NCBI GenBank assembly: GCA_900315525.1
Contig: OMZO01000015.1
Span: forward strand, 1 to 64,000
Length of the DNA: 64,000 bases
Reading direction: 5' to 3'
DNA from: an uncultured Prevotella sp.
GTDB taxonomy: Bacteria > Bacteroidota > Bacteroidia > Bacteroidales > Bacteroidaceae
The notes beneath the pieces are model-generated. The model worked only from the letters and a program-made list of their open reading frames with translations. It searched no databases and had not been told where the DNA came from. Position numbers and translations under genes: made by a program. This document shows positions 16,566-25,502 of this stretch, piece after piece; the stretch's first letter is position 1, and each line of letters opens with the position of its first letter.

Positions 16566-17223
16566 ACGAACCATCCTGTGGCTGTTGCTCCTTGCGACAG
16601 CCACAATTGCAACAGCCCGCAGCATCCCCACCATCAACGCCGAACGAGCCCATGAAGCGGCTCATGAGCAGGTGTGGTGGAATGATCGTGTCTGTCCGCT
16701 GGCCACCCTCGCCCATGACTTTCTTGAGTCAGTCTATGGCCAGAGCACCTACAAAGGACTCTCCGCCGTACAAGTCGTCTATGGCTGGCGCCTCCGTCCC
16801 GATGTATGGAAAGACGAGGCGATGATCTACGTCCCCGATGCCGACCTGCGCCGTCAGCTGCATCTGGAAGGAGAGTATGCCACCTTCTCAGAACTCTTCG
16901 ACGACACACTCGGTTACCGACTGAACACCATCGGCAGTGAACTGCCCGAACGGATGCAGCAGATCGTCCGTGAGTCACAGCCAGTCATCGAACTCGACGA
17001 GAAGGTGGGCCTCATCATCGAATTGACCCAAGGACGACTCATCCAGCCCCGTCCTGACAGTATTCCTCCCGTCAGCAAGTGGCGCATAGAAGCGGAGATA
17101 CTCTATGTGGACACCCCTGCTTGGGTCATAGTGCTCCTGGCAGTCTGCATCATCTTCTTCGTGTTTTTCTTCGTAAAACTATCCAAAATAGTAATAGCCT
17201 CCACTTGGAGGCTATTACTATAA
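16552..17223 (+). CDS. Shortened CcsBA-like cytochrome c biogenesis protein
   Basis: From ATG 16552 the 223-residue protein has a signal peptide or first helix (ILWLLLLATATIATARS), a periplasmic domain and one C-terminal helix (WVIVLLAVCIIFFVFFFVKL). The middle (WWNDRVCPLATLAHDFLESV, STYKGLSAVQVVYGW, WKDEAMIYV) matches, from memory, the periplasmic part of Bacteroidota CcsBA haem-export and ligation proteins, which then continue with many CcsA helices. Those are missing here. The last 12 or so codons lie inside a terminator hairpin, so the gene looks truncated, or it is a stand-alone version. It shares a locus with two haem c proteins. Confidence 0.65.
   Translation: MRPSKRTILWLLLLATATIATARSIPTINAERAHEAAHEQVWWNDRVCPLATLAHDFLESVYGQSTYKGLSAVQVVYGWRLRPDVWKDEAMIYVPDADLRRQLHLEGEYATFSELFDDTLGYRLNTIGSELPERMQQIVRESQPVIELDEKVGLIIELTQGRLIQPRPDSIPPVSKWRIEAEILYVDTPAWVIVLLAVCIIFFVFFFVKLSKIVIASTWRLLL
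17188..17221. terminator. Terminator between converging genes
   Basis: A 16-bp perfect stem (17188-17203 with 17206-17221, core TAATAGCCTCCA/TGGAGGCTATTA) with a tiny loop sits at the 3' end of the CcsBA-like ORF, 5 bp from the end of the convergent rny gene. It can end transcription from both sides. Confidence 0.75.
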
Positions 17224-17225
17224 AC

Positions 17226-18767
17226 TTATTTTGCGTATGCAACTGACCTCGTCTCTCGGATGACAGTGATTTTCACCTGTCCCGGATAGGTCATTTCATT
17301 CTGAATCTTTGTAGCGATATCCGTGCTGAGAGCCTCACTCTCGGCATCGTTCATCTTATCAGCACCTACGATGACACGGAGTTCACGACCAGCCTGGATG
17401 GCGTAGGTCTTCGTAACACCAGGATAGCTCATCGCGATAGCCTCCAGATCGTTCAGACGCTTGATATAAGCCTCAACAATCTCACGGCGGGCACCAGGAC
17501 GGGCACCACTGATAGCGTCACATACCTGAACGATCGGAGCCAGCAGCGTCTGCATCTCCATCTCGTCATGGTGAGCACCGATGGCATTGCAGATATCGGG
17601 CTTCTCCTTGAATTTCTCTGCGAGTTTGGCACCATAAATAGCGTGAGGCAGTTCACTCTCCTCATCGGGTACTTTACCAATATCATGGAGCAGTCCTGCC
17701 CGCTTGGCCTTCTTCGGGTTCAGACCCAGCTCTGAAGCCATCACGGCACACAGATTGGCCGTCTCACGAGCATGCTGGAGCAGGTTCTGACCATAGCTGG
17801 AACGATATTTCATCTTACCGATGATACGGATGAGTTCTGGGTGCAGACCATGAATACCGAGGTCGATAGCGGTACGCTTACCCGTCTCGATGATCTCGTT
17901 CTCAAGCTGCTTCTTCACCTTGGCAACCACCTCCTCGATACGAGCAGGATGGATACGACCGTCGCTGACAAGCTGATGAAGTGCTAAGCGGCATACCTCA
18001 CGGCGTACAGGATCGAATCCAGAGATGACGATAGCCTCGGGCGTGTCGTCCACCACGATCTCAACACCAGCGGCAGCCTCAAGGGCGCGGATGTTACGAC
18101 CCTCACGGCCGATGATACGACCCTTCACCTCGTCGTTGTCGATATGGAAGACGCTGACAGAGTTCTCGATAGCCGTCTCAGTCGCTACGCGCTGGATGGT
18201 CTGAATCACGATCTTGCGGGCCTGCTGGTTGGCGTTAAGCTTAGCCTCGTCCATGATCTCATTGATATAGCTGGCAGCAGCGGTCTTGGCCTCGTCCTTC
18301 ATCGACTCCACCAGACGTGTCTTGGCATCCTCTGCGCTGAGTCCAGACACCTCTTCGAGCATCTCACGCTCCTTCAGCTGCATCTTCTCCAGTTCTTCAG
18401 CCTTCACCGTCAACAGTTTCTTCTCGTTCTCGATACGATTCTGCTGGTTGTCAAGATCGTTCTTGCGGCGTCCGAGTTCCTCCTGACGCTGGTTCAGAGA
18501 AATCTCACGCTGCTTAAGTTTGTTCTCACTCTGCTGGATGTGCTGGTTGCGCTGCTGCACTTCCTTCTCCAACTCGCTCTTCTTGTTGAGGAACTTCTCC
18601 TTCACTTCGAGCAGTTTCTTCTCCTTGATGACCTCAGCCTGCTTTTCAGCGGCATCGATCATCTCACGGTATTTCCCCTTCAGTACGTAGCGGAATACCA
18701 GATATCCACCGACTCCTCCTAATACGAGGGCGCCGGCAGCAATCAGTAGTACAAAAATTAAATCCAT
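17226..18767 (-). CDS. rny: Ribonuclease Y
   Basis: The 513-residue protein has an N-terminal membrane helix ([20 protein letters not shown]), a long coiled coil (about 30-200), a KH domain (about 205-270, [20 protein letters not shown]) and an HD phosphohydrolase domain (about 325-425, [13 protein letters not shown]). This is the full RNase Y layout, a membrane-bound endonuclease that starts mRNA decay. Genes for ZapA and a coiled-coil protein lie just upstream on the same strand (30-bp gap), a pairing often seen in Bacteroidota. Confidence 0.97.
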   Translation of the reverse strand: MDLIFVLLIAAGALVLGGVGGYLVFRYVLKGKYREMIDAAEKQAEVIKEKKLLEVKEKFLNKKSELEKEVQQRNQHIQQSENKLKQREISLNQRQEELGRRKNDLDNQQNRIENEKKLLTVKAEELEKMQLKEREMLEEVSGLSAEDAKTRLVESMKDEAKTAAASYINEIMDEAKLNANQQARKIVIQTIQRVATETAIENSVSVFHIDNDEVKGRIIGREGRNIRALEAAAGVEIVVDDTPEAIVISGFDPVRREVCRLALHQLVSDGRIHPARIEEVVAKVKKQLENEIIETGKRTAIDLGIHGLHPELIRIIGKMKYRSSYGQNLLQHARETANLCAVMASELGLNPKKAKRAGLLHDIGKVPDEESELPHAIYGAKLAEKFKEKPDICNAIGAHHDEMEMQTLLAPIVQVCDAISGARPGARREIVEAYIKRLNDLEAIAMSYPGVTKTYAIQAGRELRVIVGADKMNDAESEALSTDIATKIQNEMTYPGQVKITVIRETRSVAYAK

Positions 18768-18797
18768 ATAAAATCTATATAGTTAAAATGATTATTC

Positions 18798-19097
18798 TTA
18801 CTTCAGTGCCTTCTCAATCTCAGAAGTCAACTTTGCAAGAACATCATTATAGGGGTCAGTATCATTACTGGCCAGCTCCCGCTCGTAGAGGAGAGCAATG
18901 TCTATCAGCGTCATCAACGCGATAGTATGCTCGCCCTTCCGCCCCTTATAAGCCTGTGCGTAGGCATTATAACGGTCGGTAATGAGCTTGGCTGCCTTAC
19001 GATAGTATTCCTCGTCGGCACGGGGAATCGTCACTTCGATTTCCTCGTCATAGACATGCAGCCTTATATGGAGTTTCTCACTGTTCACTTCTGCCAT
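18798..19097 (-). CDS. zapA: Cell division protein ZapA
   Basis: The 99-residue protein has the ZapA pattern: an N-terminal beta segment (KLHIRLHVYDEEIEVTIPRA) and a C-terminal helix with ALMTLIDIALLYERE that forms the coiled coil. ZapA binds and bundles FtsZ at the division ring. The gene is 12 bp downstream of a small coiled-coil gene and upstream of rny. Confidence 0.9.
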   Translation of the reverse strand: MAEVNSEKLHIRLHVYDEEIEVTIPRADEEYYRKAAKLITDRYNAYAQAYKGRKGEHTIALMTLIDIALLYERELASNDTDPYNDVLAKLTSEIEKALK

Positions 19098-19109
19098 TGG
19101 TTAGCTGTT

Positions 19110-19406
19110 TTATTTCTCGCCGCTTAGGATGGTAATGCATTTGTTCACCTCCCGGATCATCTTAGCGATACGCGCCTTGGCGCTCTCCAGATCACCATCA
19201 GTGATTTCCATCATCTTGGCCATTTTCAGCGACTCATAGTCACGCCCCGACTGATCCAACTTCTCCTGCAGGGACTTGATGTCCTGCTCCTTTTTCTCGA
19301 CCTCTGCGGACAACTTGCGGCTCTCCTCTTTCAATTCCTGAAAACGGAGAATCATCTGCCGGATGCGGGTTTCGAATGTTGATAAAGTCTTCTCGTTCGG
19401 GTTCAT
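19110..19406 (-). CDS. Small coiled-coil protein, possibly ZapB-like
   Basis: The 98-residue protein is almost wholly heptad-like and charged (ELKEESRKLSAEVEKKEQDI), ending in ARIAKMIREVNKCITILSGE. I do not recognise a named family; its place directly before zapA suggests a partner in cell division. No signal or membrane segment. Confidence 0.7.
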   Translation of the reverse strand: MNPNEKTLSTFETRIRQMILRFQELKEESRKLSAEVEKKEQDIKSLQEKLDQSGRDYESLKMAKMMEITDGDLESAKARIAKMIREVNKCITILSGEK

Positions 19407-19425
19407 TTCGTAACTATTTGGTGTA

Positions 19426-19433
19426 CAAAATTA
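19426..19433 (-). promoter_or_regulatory. -7 box of the zapA-rny unit
   Basis: TAATTTTG on the minus strand, 20 bp upstream of the coiled-coil gene; no good -33 box was found. Confidence 0.5.
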
Positions 19434-19487
19434 TATAAAATCTTTCTTAAAGGATTAGCTTGCACCAATAATTTAAGATATTTTAAT

Positions 19488-20108
19488 CTATTTGTCATCA
19501 CCAGAAGGCCGTGGCTCTTTCTTAGCCAGCATCACGACCTTATACACGAAATCGGTAATCCACTTCTGCGAGAACCCCAGTCGACGATTGTATTCGCGTA
19601 CAGAGACGACGGTCTTCATCACTGAAGCATCCGAGAAATCGTTCTTGTTGAAGATATCATTGACGGTCTTCTCCGTCATGGTGTAGAGTGCCTTCTTCAT
19701 GAATCCAGGCAGGCGCAACTTGAACTTCATCAGGTTACCCGTCAGCATCATGATATCCTGTGTGAATCCCTGGAACTGCAACAGATAAGTCTGTGCATCC
19801 TGTATCTTCTTACAACGCTTACGCAGGCTCTGGTCAATCTCCTTGAAGAAATCATCTTCCATGCCATACATTTCCTTGAGCATCTTCTTACAGCGACTAC
19901 GCTCGCCAACGCCCAGTTTGTTGTTTACCGTAGGTACCTTCAGCGTAGCCTTGAACACACGCAGGTCGGGCAGTGCTGCCAGATTGGTGATACCGAGGTC
20001 AGAGGCCATCGCTGCCTGGAAATAGACACGGATGAGGGTCATGAAATCCTCCATGCCACCCACTTTCTGCTGGTCGCTCTTTCCAAAAATTTTATTCCAA
20101 AATCCCAT
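19488..20108 (-). CDS. Conserved protein of unknown function
   Basis: The 206-residue protein (MGFWNKIFGKSDQQKVGGME) is predicted soluble and mostly helical, basic in the middle (SLRKRCKKIQDAQTYLLQ). It ends in a charged tail (KKEPRPSGDDK). No signal peptide or known motif was recognised. It stands alone between the zapA unit and rmlA, with its own -7 box. Confidence 0.8.
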   Translation of the reverse strand: MGFWNKIFGKSDQQKVGGMEDFMTLIRVYFQAAMASDLGITNLAALPDLRVFKATLKVPTVNNKLGVGERSRCKKMLKEMYGMEDDFFKEIDQSLRKRCKKIQDAQTYLLQFQGFTQDIMMLTGNLMKFKLRLPGFMKKALYTMTEKTVNDIFNKNDFSDASVMKTVVSVREYNRRLGFSQKWITDFVYKVVMLAKKEPRPSGDDK

Positions 20109-20139
20109 AATCAGCTATTGAATGTTTATAAATCGGTTG

Positions 20140-20147
20140 CAAAGGTA
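20140..20147 (-). promoter_or_regulatory. -7 box upstream of the unknown protein gene
   Basis: TACCTTTG on the minus strand, 32 bp upstream of the ATG at 20108; no matching TTG at the usual spacing. Confidence 0.55.
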
Positions 20148-20165
20148 CAAAATATTTCTTAATTC

Positions 20166-20197
20166 TTGATTCCTATGACGTTTTTTTTGTATCTTTG
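20166..20197 (+). promoter_or_regulatory. Promoter of rmlA
   Basis: TTG at 20166-20168 and TATCTTTG at 20190-20197, 21 bp apart; the ATG is at 20221. Confidence 0.65.
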
Positions 20198-20220
20198 CAG
20201 CCAACAAACATTGAATCATT

Positions 20221-21093
20221 ATGAAAGGAATCGTACTTGCAGGCGGTTCAGGCACACGCCTCTACCCCATCACCAAGGGCATCAGCAAACAGCTGATCCC
20301 CATCTTCGACAAACCGATGATCTACTACCCCATCTCGACACTGATGCTGGCAGGCATCCGCGAGATCCTGATTATCTCCACCCCTTATGACCTACCAGGT
20401 TTCAAGCGTCTGCTGGGCGACGGCAGCGATCTCGGCGTGCGCTTCGAATATGCAGAACAGCCCTCCCCCGACGGACTGGCTCAGGCTTTCATCATCGGCG
20501 AGCAGTTCATCGGCGACGACTGTGCCTGTCTGGTGCTTGGTGACAACATCTTCTACGGTGGTGGCTTCACAGGCATGTTGAAACAGGCCGTCATCAATGC
20601 CGAACAGCACAACCGTGCCACCGTCTTCGGCTACTATGTGAACGACCCTGAGCGCTACGGCGTGGCAGAATTCGACGAGGAAGGCAACTGTCTGAGCATC
20701 GAGGAGAAACCGGAACATCCGAAGTCTAACTATGCCGTGGTAGGACTCTATTTCTACCCGAACAGCGTGGTAGAGATTGCCAAGAACATCAAGCCCAGTG
20801 CCCGCGGTGAACTGGAGATCACAACGGTCAACCAGAAATACCTGGAACAGAAGGAACTGCTCGTCCAGACCCTGCAGCGCGGTTTCGCGTGGCTCGACAC
20901 CGGCACCCACGACTCGCTGTCCGAAGCTTCCACCTTCATCGAGGTCATCGAGAAGCGTCAGGGACTGAAGGTGGCCTGTATCGAGGAGATTGCCTACAAG
21001 CGCGGCTGGATTACCAAGGAACAGCTCCGCAAGCTCGCCGAGCCGATGGCCAAAAACGATTACGGCAAATATCTGCTGAATATCTCGAAATAA
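20221..21093 (+). CDS. rmlA: Glucose-1-phosphate thymidylyltransferase
   Basis: The 290-residue protein has the family signature [16 protein letters not shown] with the nucleotide-binding GGSGTRL loop, followed by [20 protein letters not shown]. It makes dTDP-glucose, the first step to dTDP-L-rhamnose. The rest of the rml set is not adjacent; rmlD is at 35320. It ends close to the convergent export operon, with 29 bp between. Confidence 0.97.
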   Translation: MKGIVLAGGSGTRLYPITKGISKQLIPIFDKPMIYYPISTLMLAGIREILIISTPYDLPGFKRLLGDGSDLGVRFEYAEQPSPDGLAQAFIIGEQFIGDDCACLVLGDNIFYGGGFTGMLKQAVINAEQHNRATVFGYYVNDPERYGVAEFDEEGNCLSIEEKPEHPKSNYAVVGLYFYPNSVVEIAKNIKPSARGELEITTVNQKYLEQKELLVQTLQRGFAWLDTGTHDSLSEASTFIEVIEKRQGLKVACIEEIAYKRGWITKEQLRKLAEPMAKNDYGKYLLNISK

Positions 21094-21122
21094 AAGTTAC
21101 AAATCCATATTATTTAACATCA

Positions 21123-21965
21123 TCATCTGGCAGGCCCTATTGTAACGAATGCTGTCATGCCAGGCATCAGGTGCTGGTGGGAAGGCAGTGTCGCTTCGAT
21201 GTGTACCATGCCGTTGTCGTCGATCACCGGACTGATGGCAGAAACCGTAGCCGTATGCTGTTCAGAAGCGTAGGCGATCGTAGAGACGGAAACCTTACCC
21301 CCCATCTGGTATTTTGCCAATTCACTTTCAAGCACGTCGAAGCTCACCTTCAGATTTTCGGTATCTACAATGTAGAAGAGAGCCTCGCCCGGCTGGGCAG
21401 CACCGTAGAGCGTGTTTTGAATCTTCGTCACCGCCCCGGAGACAGGAGCGGTAATGGTGCAGTAAGTCAATTTATGCTCCAGCTCATGCAGTTCGGCTAT
21501 TGTTTCGTTATAGCCACTGTTGATACGTGCCAGATGCTTGAGGTTATCGGGTGCGTCATCAAGATGGTTGCGCTTATAGCCCTGTCCCATCAGGATGGCC
21601 TGATACTGAAACTCGGCTTTCTCCAGCTTGGCACGGCAATGGAGGATATTCTCACGCAGGGCAGCATCGCTCAGCCGCGCAACGACCTGTCCTTTCTTGA
21701 CACGCTGCCCCGTCTTCTCTATACCGAACATGACAATCTGCTCCGCAATACGACTATATACAGGAATCTCACGTATGGCTTCTATCCTGCCCTTATTGGT
21801 TGCCTGATAACTCGACACCTGCAGACGCGTCGGGGCTTTAGCCGGCCTCACCGTCAGCGTGTCAGCCGACTGTGTGGCAACCTGCCCGTCTGTTTTCGAC
21901 TGGCAGGCAGTGAAAAGGCAAAGAAACAAAAAGGCAAAAAGGCAAAAGACATTATACTTATTCAT
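21123..21965 (-). CDS. Membrane-fusion (HlyD/RND-type) lipoprotein
   Basis: The 280-residue protein has a lipobox (LCLFTAC, Cys21). It has the split lipoyl-like halves of periplasmic adaptors (EIPVYSRIAEQIVMFGIEKT and TITAPVSGAVTKIQNTL) around a helical hairpin, then a beta-barrel domain. It is the last gene of the export operon and overlaps the TolC gene by 8 bp. An A/G-rich stretch near 21915-21950 simply encodes the Phe/Leu/Cys-rich signal peptide. It is short compared with typical 330-380-residue adaptors. Confidence 0.85.
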   Translation of the reverse strand: MNKYNVFCLFAFLFLCLFTACQSKTDGQVATQSADTLTVRPAKAPTRLQVSSYQATNKGRIEAIREIPVYSRIAEQIVMFGIEKTGQRVKKGQVVARLSDAALRENILHCRAKLEKAEFQYQAILMGQGYKRNHLDDAPDNLKHLARINSGYNETIAELHELEHKLTYCTITAPVSGAVTKIQNTLYGAAQPGEALFYIVDTENLKVSFDVLESELAKYQMGGKVSVSTIAYASEQHTATVSAISPVIDDNGMVHIEATLPSHQHLMPGMTAFVTIGPAR

Positions 21966-23397
21966 ATTGTATGAGGGTTTGTAGGTGATAATAGGTGGTC
22001 CAGAATTCTTCCAGGACAGTCAGGTAGTTGGTGTAGGCCGTGACCCACCGGTTCTGCTCCAGTGTGAAGGTATTGATGTCGCAGATACCGTTGGCGTAGC
22101 TCTCCACCATCTCGTAAAAGTTGGATTCTGCCAGTTTGATGGTCTCTCCAGTGCTCTCAAGTATTTTCCTGCTGTTGCTCAGTTTCTGCAGGGTCAAGGT
22201 GGCATCCTCTGTCAGGATTCGCTCCGTCTCCTGGAGTGCCGACTCCTGCCGCTCCCCCCATGCTATGGCTGCGGTGTGCCGTTTCTTGGCAGCCCCATGG
22301 TCCATCAACGGTATAGTGACCTGCACGGAACCCAAGGCATACAGCTGCTGGTTCTTGTAGGCGCTGCCGAGGGTCGAGTTGATTTGCTGTAGTCCCAAGT
22401 TGATGTCAAGCCCGACATTGATGCCCCGCTCCTTATGCGCCTTTTCTTCCTGGTGGCGGGCTTCTGTCAGCTCTGCCAACTGGTGCTGGTAAGCTGGGCT
22501 GTTGCTTTTGGCCAGCATGGCTACCTCCTCGGCGGTATAGGGGGTGGGCGGTGGCATTTCGGGTATGACCATCAGCGCTGTGTCGTTGGGAATCTGCTTC
22601 ATGCGCAGCAGGGATGCCAGCTCCGTCCTTGCCATCTGCTCATCCTTGCGTGCCGCAGCCAGCAGGTTAGCAGAGTTCTGCAACTGCAGTTCCATGGCGT
22701 GCAACTCCGCCTGCGTGACGATGGCGATGGTAGCCTTCTCGCGTGCAATGGCCAGCACGGTGTCGTTCAGGCTCAGTTCTTCCTGTCGAATCAGTGCCAT
22801 TCGCTGTCGGCACAACAGGCGGAAGTAGCGCACGGCAGCCTCCTCGGCAATGCGTCGCAGGTCGTACTCATGCTGCTGGCGGGCGGCCTTCAGCCGCTGG
22901 TCCTCCACTTGTTTCTCCCACTTGTGTGGGTTGTAGCCCAGCAGCGTATGGCTATAGCCTACCAGCAGCGGACTGGCCACGAACTGGCGCGGATGGCCAG
23001 AGGCACCCTCACGGAAGAACTCACTCCAGATGGCCTGTGTGCCTACGTAGGTTTCGCCGCCGAAGGGCAGCACCTTTTGGGTAAGCCTCACCTGGGCCGA
23101 AGTGGAGAAAATGTCGAAGTTGCGCAGGTAGACGTAGTCGCGGGTAGGGTCGCTGACGATGCGCGTGTAGTTGGGCACAATCTTCAGCGACAGTTGTGGC
23201 TTCCTTAAGGCCTCGAAAGCCTCGTATGATGCCTGTCGGCTCTGTAGCTCCTGCCGGCTCTGGAAGGCGGTAATGGCACTGTCCTGCGCCTGCCGTATTA
23301 CCCCGTCCAGGGTCAACGGTGTCTGTCCCCGTGCTCCCATGCAGAGGGAAGTCAGCCCCATCAGGACAGACAGCCGTATCGCAATACTATTCTTCAT
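21958..23397 (-). CDS. TolC-family outer-membrane efflux protein
   Basis: From ATG 23397 the 479-residue protein has a signal peptide ending near MGARGQ, then two repeats of long helices and strands typical of TolC (TLDGVIRQAQDSAITAFQSR; ITEDATLTLQKLSNSRKIL). It forms the outer-membrane duct of a tripartite exporter. A longer reading to 23472 has no basis beyond an open frame. It overlaps the upstream ABC gene by 11 bp, suggesting coupling. Confidence 0.87.
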   Translation of the reverse strand: MKNSIAIRLSVLMGLTSLCMGARGQTPLTLDGVIRQAQDSAITAFQSRQELQSRQASYEAFEALRKPQLSLKIVPNYTRIVSDPTRDYVYLRNFDIFSTSAQVRLTQKVLPFGGETYVGTQAIWSEFFREGASGHPRQFVASPLLVGYSHTLLGYNPHKWEKQVEDQRLKAARQQHEYDLRRIAEEAAVRYFRLLCRQRMALIRQEELSLNDTVLAIAREKATIAIVTQAELHAMELQLQNSANLLAAARKDEQMARTELASLLRMKQIPNDTALMVIPEMPPPTPYTAEEVAMLAKSNSPAYQHQLAELTEARHQEEKAHKERGINVGLDINLGLQQINSTLGSAYKNQQLYALGSVQVTIPLMDHGAAKKRHTAAIAWGERQESALQETERILTEDATLTLQKLSNSRKILESTGETIKLAESNFYEMVESYANGICDINTFTLEQNRWVTAYTNYLTVLEEFWTTYYHLQTLIQYE

Positions 23398-25498
23398 ATT
23401 CTTCTTGATTTTTATCGTTAGAGAAATAGCCGAGTGCCTGAAGTTCCTTGAAATTACCGTCGGCAGCCACACGGTCTCCTTTCAGCACAATGATGCGGTT
23501 GCATTTCTGGATGGTGCTCAGTCGGTGGGCTATGACGATGCGCGTACAATTCAGCTTCGCCAGGTTCTCAACCACGGTGTGCTGGCTGATGTTGTCGAGT
23601 GCCGAGGTGGCCTCGTCGAGGAAGAGCACCTTGGGTTTACGGACCAGCGCCCGGGCGATGAGGATGCGCTGCCGCTGTCCGCCCGACACGCCTTTACCGT
23701 CGGTGGTAATTTGGGTGTCCATACCCAAGGGCATGTTGCGGATGTCGCCGTCGAGGGCTGCCATGCATGCTGCCTCCCAGGCATCATCGTCCGTCAACAG
23801 CGGATTGTTGAAGATGATGTTGTCGCGGATGGTGCCCTCAACGAGCTGTCCGTCCTGCATGCAGACGCCAATACAATATCGCCGCAGGCTGCGCAGGTTG
23901 ATATCGCTCAGGTCGTACTGGTCGTAGAAGATGGAGCCCGAGAGCGGTTTCTCCAGTCCCAGCATCAGGCGCATCAGCGTGCTTTTGCCACAGCCCGAGG
24001 CGCCGACCAAGGCTATGTAGTCGCCGCTATTGATGCTCAAGTTGAGTCCGTCGAAGAGCATGGGCATGTCGTCAGCATAACGGAACTTCAGACCGCGTAT
24101 GTCTATCCGCCCCGTAATTTCCCTTACCACTTGGGCCTTTCCTCTGATCTCTGGCTTGGCCTCCAGGATGGGACGGCAGAGCTGTACCTCCGGCAGTAGG
24201 CGAGACACGATCTTTGTGATGCCCTGCAACTGATTCACGGCCTTGCAGACAATAGTAAGTACGGCACAGTAGGCGATATAATCGGAAAGTGGCAACTGGT
24301 AGTGCCAGGCTGCCCACATGGTTACGATCATGGGCAGGAACCTGAGGCAGTAGCTGACACCTGTCACATAGAAGCTGGCCAGCGGCTGGCGACTGCCATT
24401 GACCTCCGTGGGGGCGTATACCTTTGCCCATTGGTGAAAAGCACGGAACTCTGCCCCAGTAGTCTTGATTTTCTGGATACCTGAGAACATGGCAAACAGC
24501 ATGCCTATGAGGTGCGAGCCACTGGCATTCACGCTAAGCTGCACCTTCTTTGTATAGTAGTACTCCAGCATGATAGCTCCAAGCTGTATCATGACGACGA
24601 TAATGCCGGTGTAAAGCAGCGGGCCGCCATAGGTAAAGAACTGTACGAACATGATGGCCGAGAACAGGAAGGTCAAGAGCGTTGACAGGAAATTAGCCGT
24701 CAGGTTGGAGCTGACACGTGACAACGACAGCAGCCGATTAGAGAGGTCGCCTGGCGTATACGCCTTGTCAAACGTGGTCGGTAGCAGTAAAAGGTGCGAC
24801 ATCAAGGCTGTCTGCAGCGCATATTCCACCTTGTCCTTGATGCGTACCACCACCAAGTTGCGGGCCACCTGCACCATCGTCATCCCGACAGCTGCACTAA
24901 ACAGAAGTGTTGCAATAGGTATAATCTGGACGGCATCGCCAGAGGGAATGACCTCCGAGAAAATCAGTTTGCACACGTAAGGTGTGAACATGGTCAGCAG
25001 GATAACGCCTACACAAGCCATCAAACTGTACAGATAGTCATATCCGCAGAGACTATTCGCGGCATAGCGCAAGACGGCCTTAACGGTTGTGGTTTCTTCT
25101 TTAAACGGTAAGCATGTTATTAGTGCGTCCTGCTTCAATAGGTCGGCATGCTTGCTTGCCGTCATCACCTTGCCTGTTTTCGGGTGGGTGAAGGTATAGT
25201 CCGTGAAGCCGGGGTTGAGTATAACGGGGGTGTTGTCGTCTGCCATGAATCCCATCATATAGCCCGTACAACGGGTCCACCAGCCATCAGACAGCGTGAT
25301 ATTGCGGAAGAAGATGTTGTAGCGTTCCAGCATCGTCTCTGTCTGCTCTGTGTCAAGCGGCAGTTCCAGGGCCAATTCCATCTGCCTCCACAACTTCCTG
25401 TCTATCACGGAACGGAGGATGTCCTGAGTCTGCCTCATGGCTTTGCGGTTGCCGTCCATTCGCTGGGCTAACTGCTGGAGGAATATGTTTGTATTCAT
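23387..25498 (-). CDS. NHLM-type bacteriocin exporter ABC transporter (second)
   Basis: From ATG 25498 the protein is 703 residues (a TTG at 25510 is also in frame). Residues about 1-150 are soluble and of unknown fold; residues about 170-440 form the ABC membrane domain; the C-terminal ATPase has Walker A (GASGCGKST), the signature VSGGQRQRI and Walker B VLFLDEATSALD. The layout matches NHLM bacteriocin-system ABC2 proteins, with an N-terminal extension but no cysteine peptidase. It likely works with the preceding ABC protein, from which it is separated by 4 bp. Confidence 0.85.
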   Translation of the reverse strand: MNTNIFLQQLAQRMDGNRKAMRQTQDILRSVIDRKLWRQMELALELPLDTEQTETMLERYNIFFRNITLSDGWWTRCTGYMMGFMADDNTPVILNPGFTDYTFTHPKTGKVMTASKHADLLKQDALITCLPFKEETTTVKAVLRYAANSLCGYDYLYSLMACVGVILLTMFTPYVCKLIFSEVIPSGDAVQIIPIATLLFSAAVGMTMVQVARNLVVVRIKDKVEYALQTALMSHLLLLPTTFDKAYTPGDLSNRLLSLSRVSSNLTANFLSTLLTFLFSAIMFVQFFTYGGPLLYTGIIVVMIQLGAIMLEYYYTKKVQLSVNASGSHLIGMLFAMFSGIQKIKTTGAEFRAFHQWAKVYAPTEVNGSRQPLASFYVTGVSYCLRFLPMIVTMWAAWHYQLPLSDYIAYCAVLTIVCKAVNQLQGITKIVSRLLPEVQLCRPILEAKPEIRGKAQVVREITGRIDIRGLKFRYADDMPMLFDGLNLSINSGDYIALVGASGCGKSTLMRLMLGLEKPLSGSIFYDQYDLSDINLRSLRRYCIGVCMQDGQLVEGTIRDNIIFNNPLLTDDDAWEAACMAALDGDIRNMPLGMDTQITTDGKGVSGGQRQRILIARALVRKPKVLFLDEATSALDNISQHTVVENLAKLNCTRIVIAHRLSTIQKCNRIIVLKGDRVAADGNFKELQALGYFSNDKNQEEYEE

Positions 25499-25502
25499 CG
25501 TG

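Noticed and set aside
21910-21955. Repeated AAAAAGGC units resembling a simple repeat
   Set aside because: On the minus strand these are Phe/Leu/Cys codons of the adaptor's signal peptide, so coding explains them.
20889-21974. A 361-codon plus-strand frame spanning the rmlA end and the adaptor gene
   Set aside because: It runs antisense to the clear lipoprotein adaptor and overlaps rmlA in another frame; no family resemblance.
23171-24199. A 342-codon plus-strand frame opposite the export genes
   Set aside because: Shadow of the TolC and ABC coding sequences.
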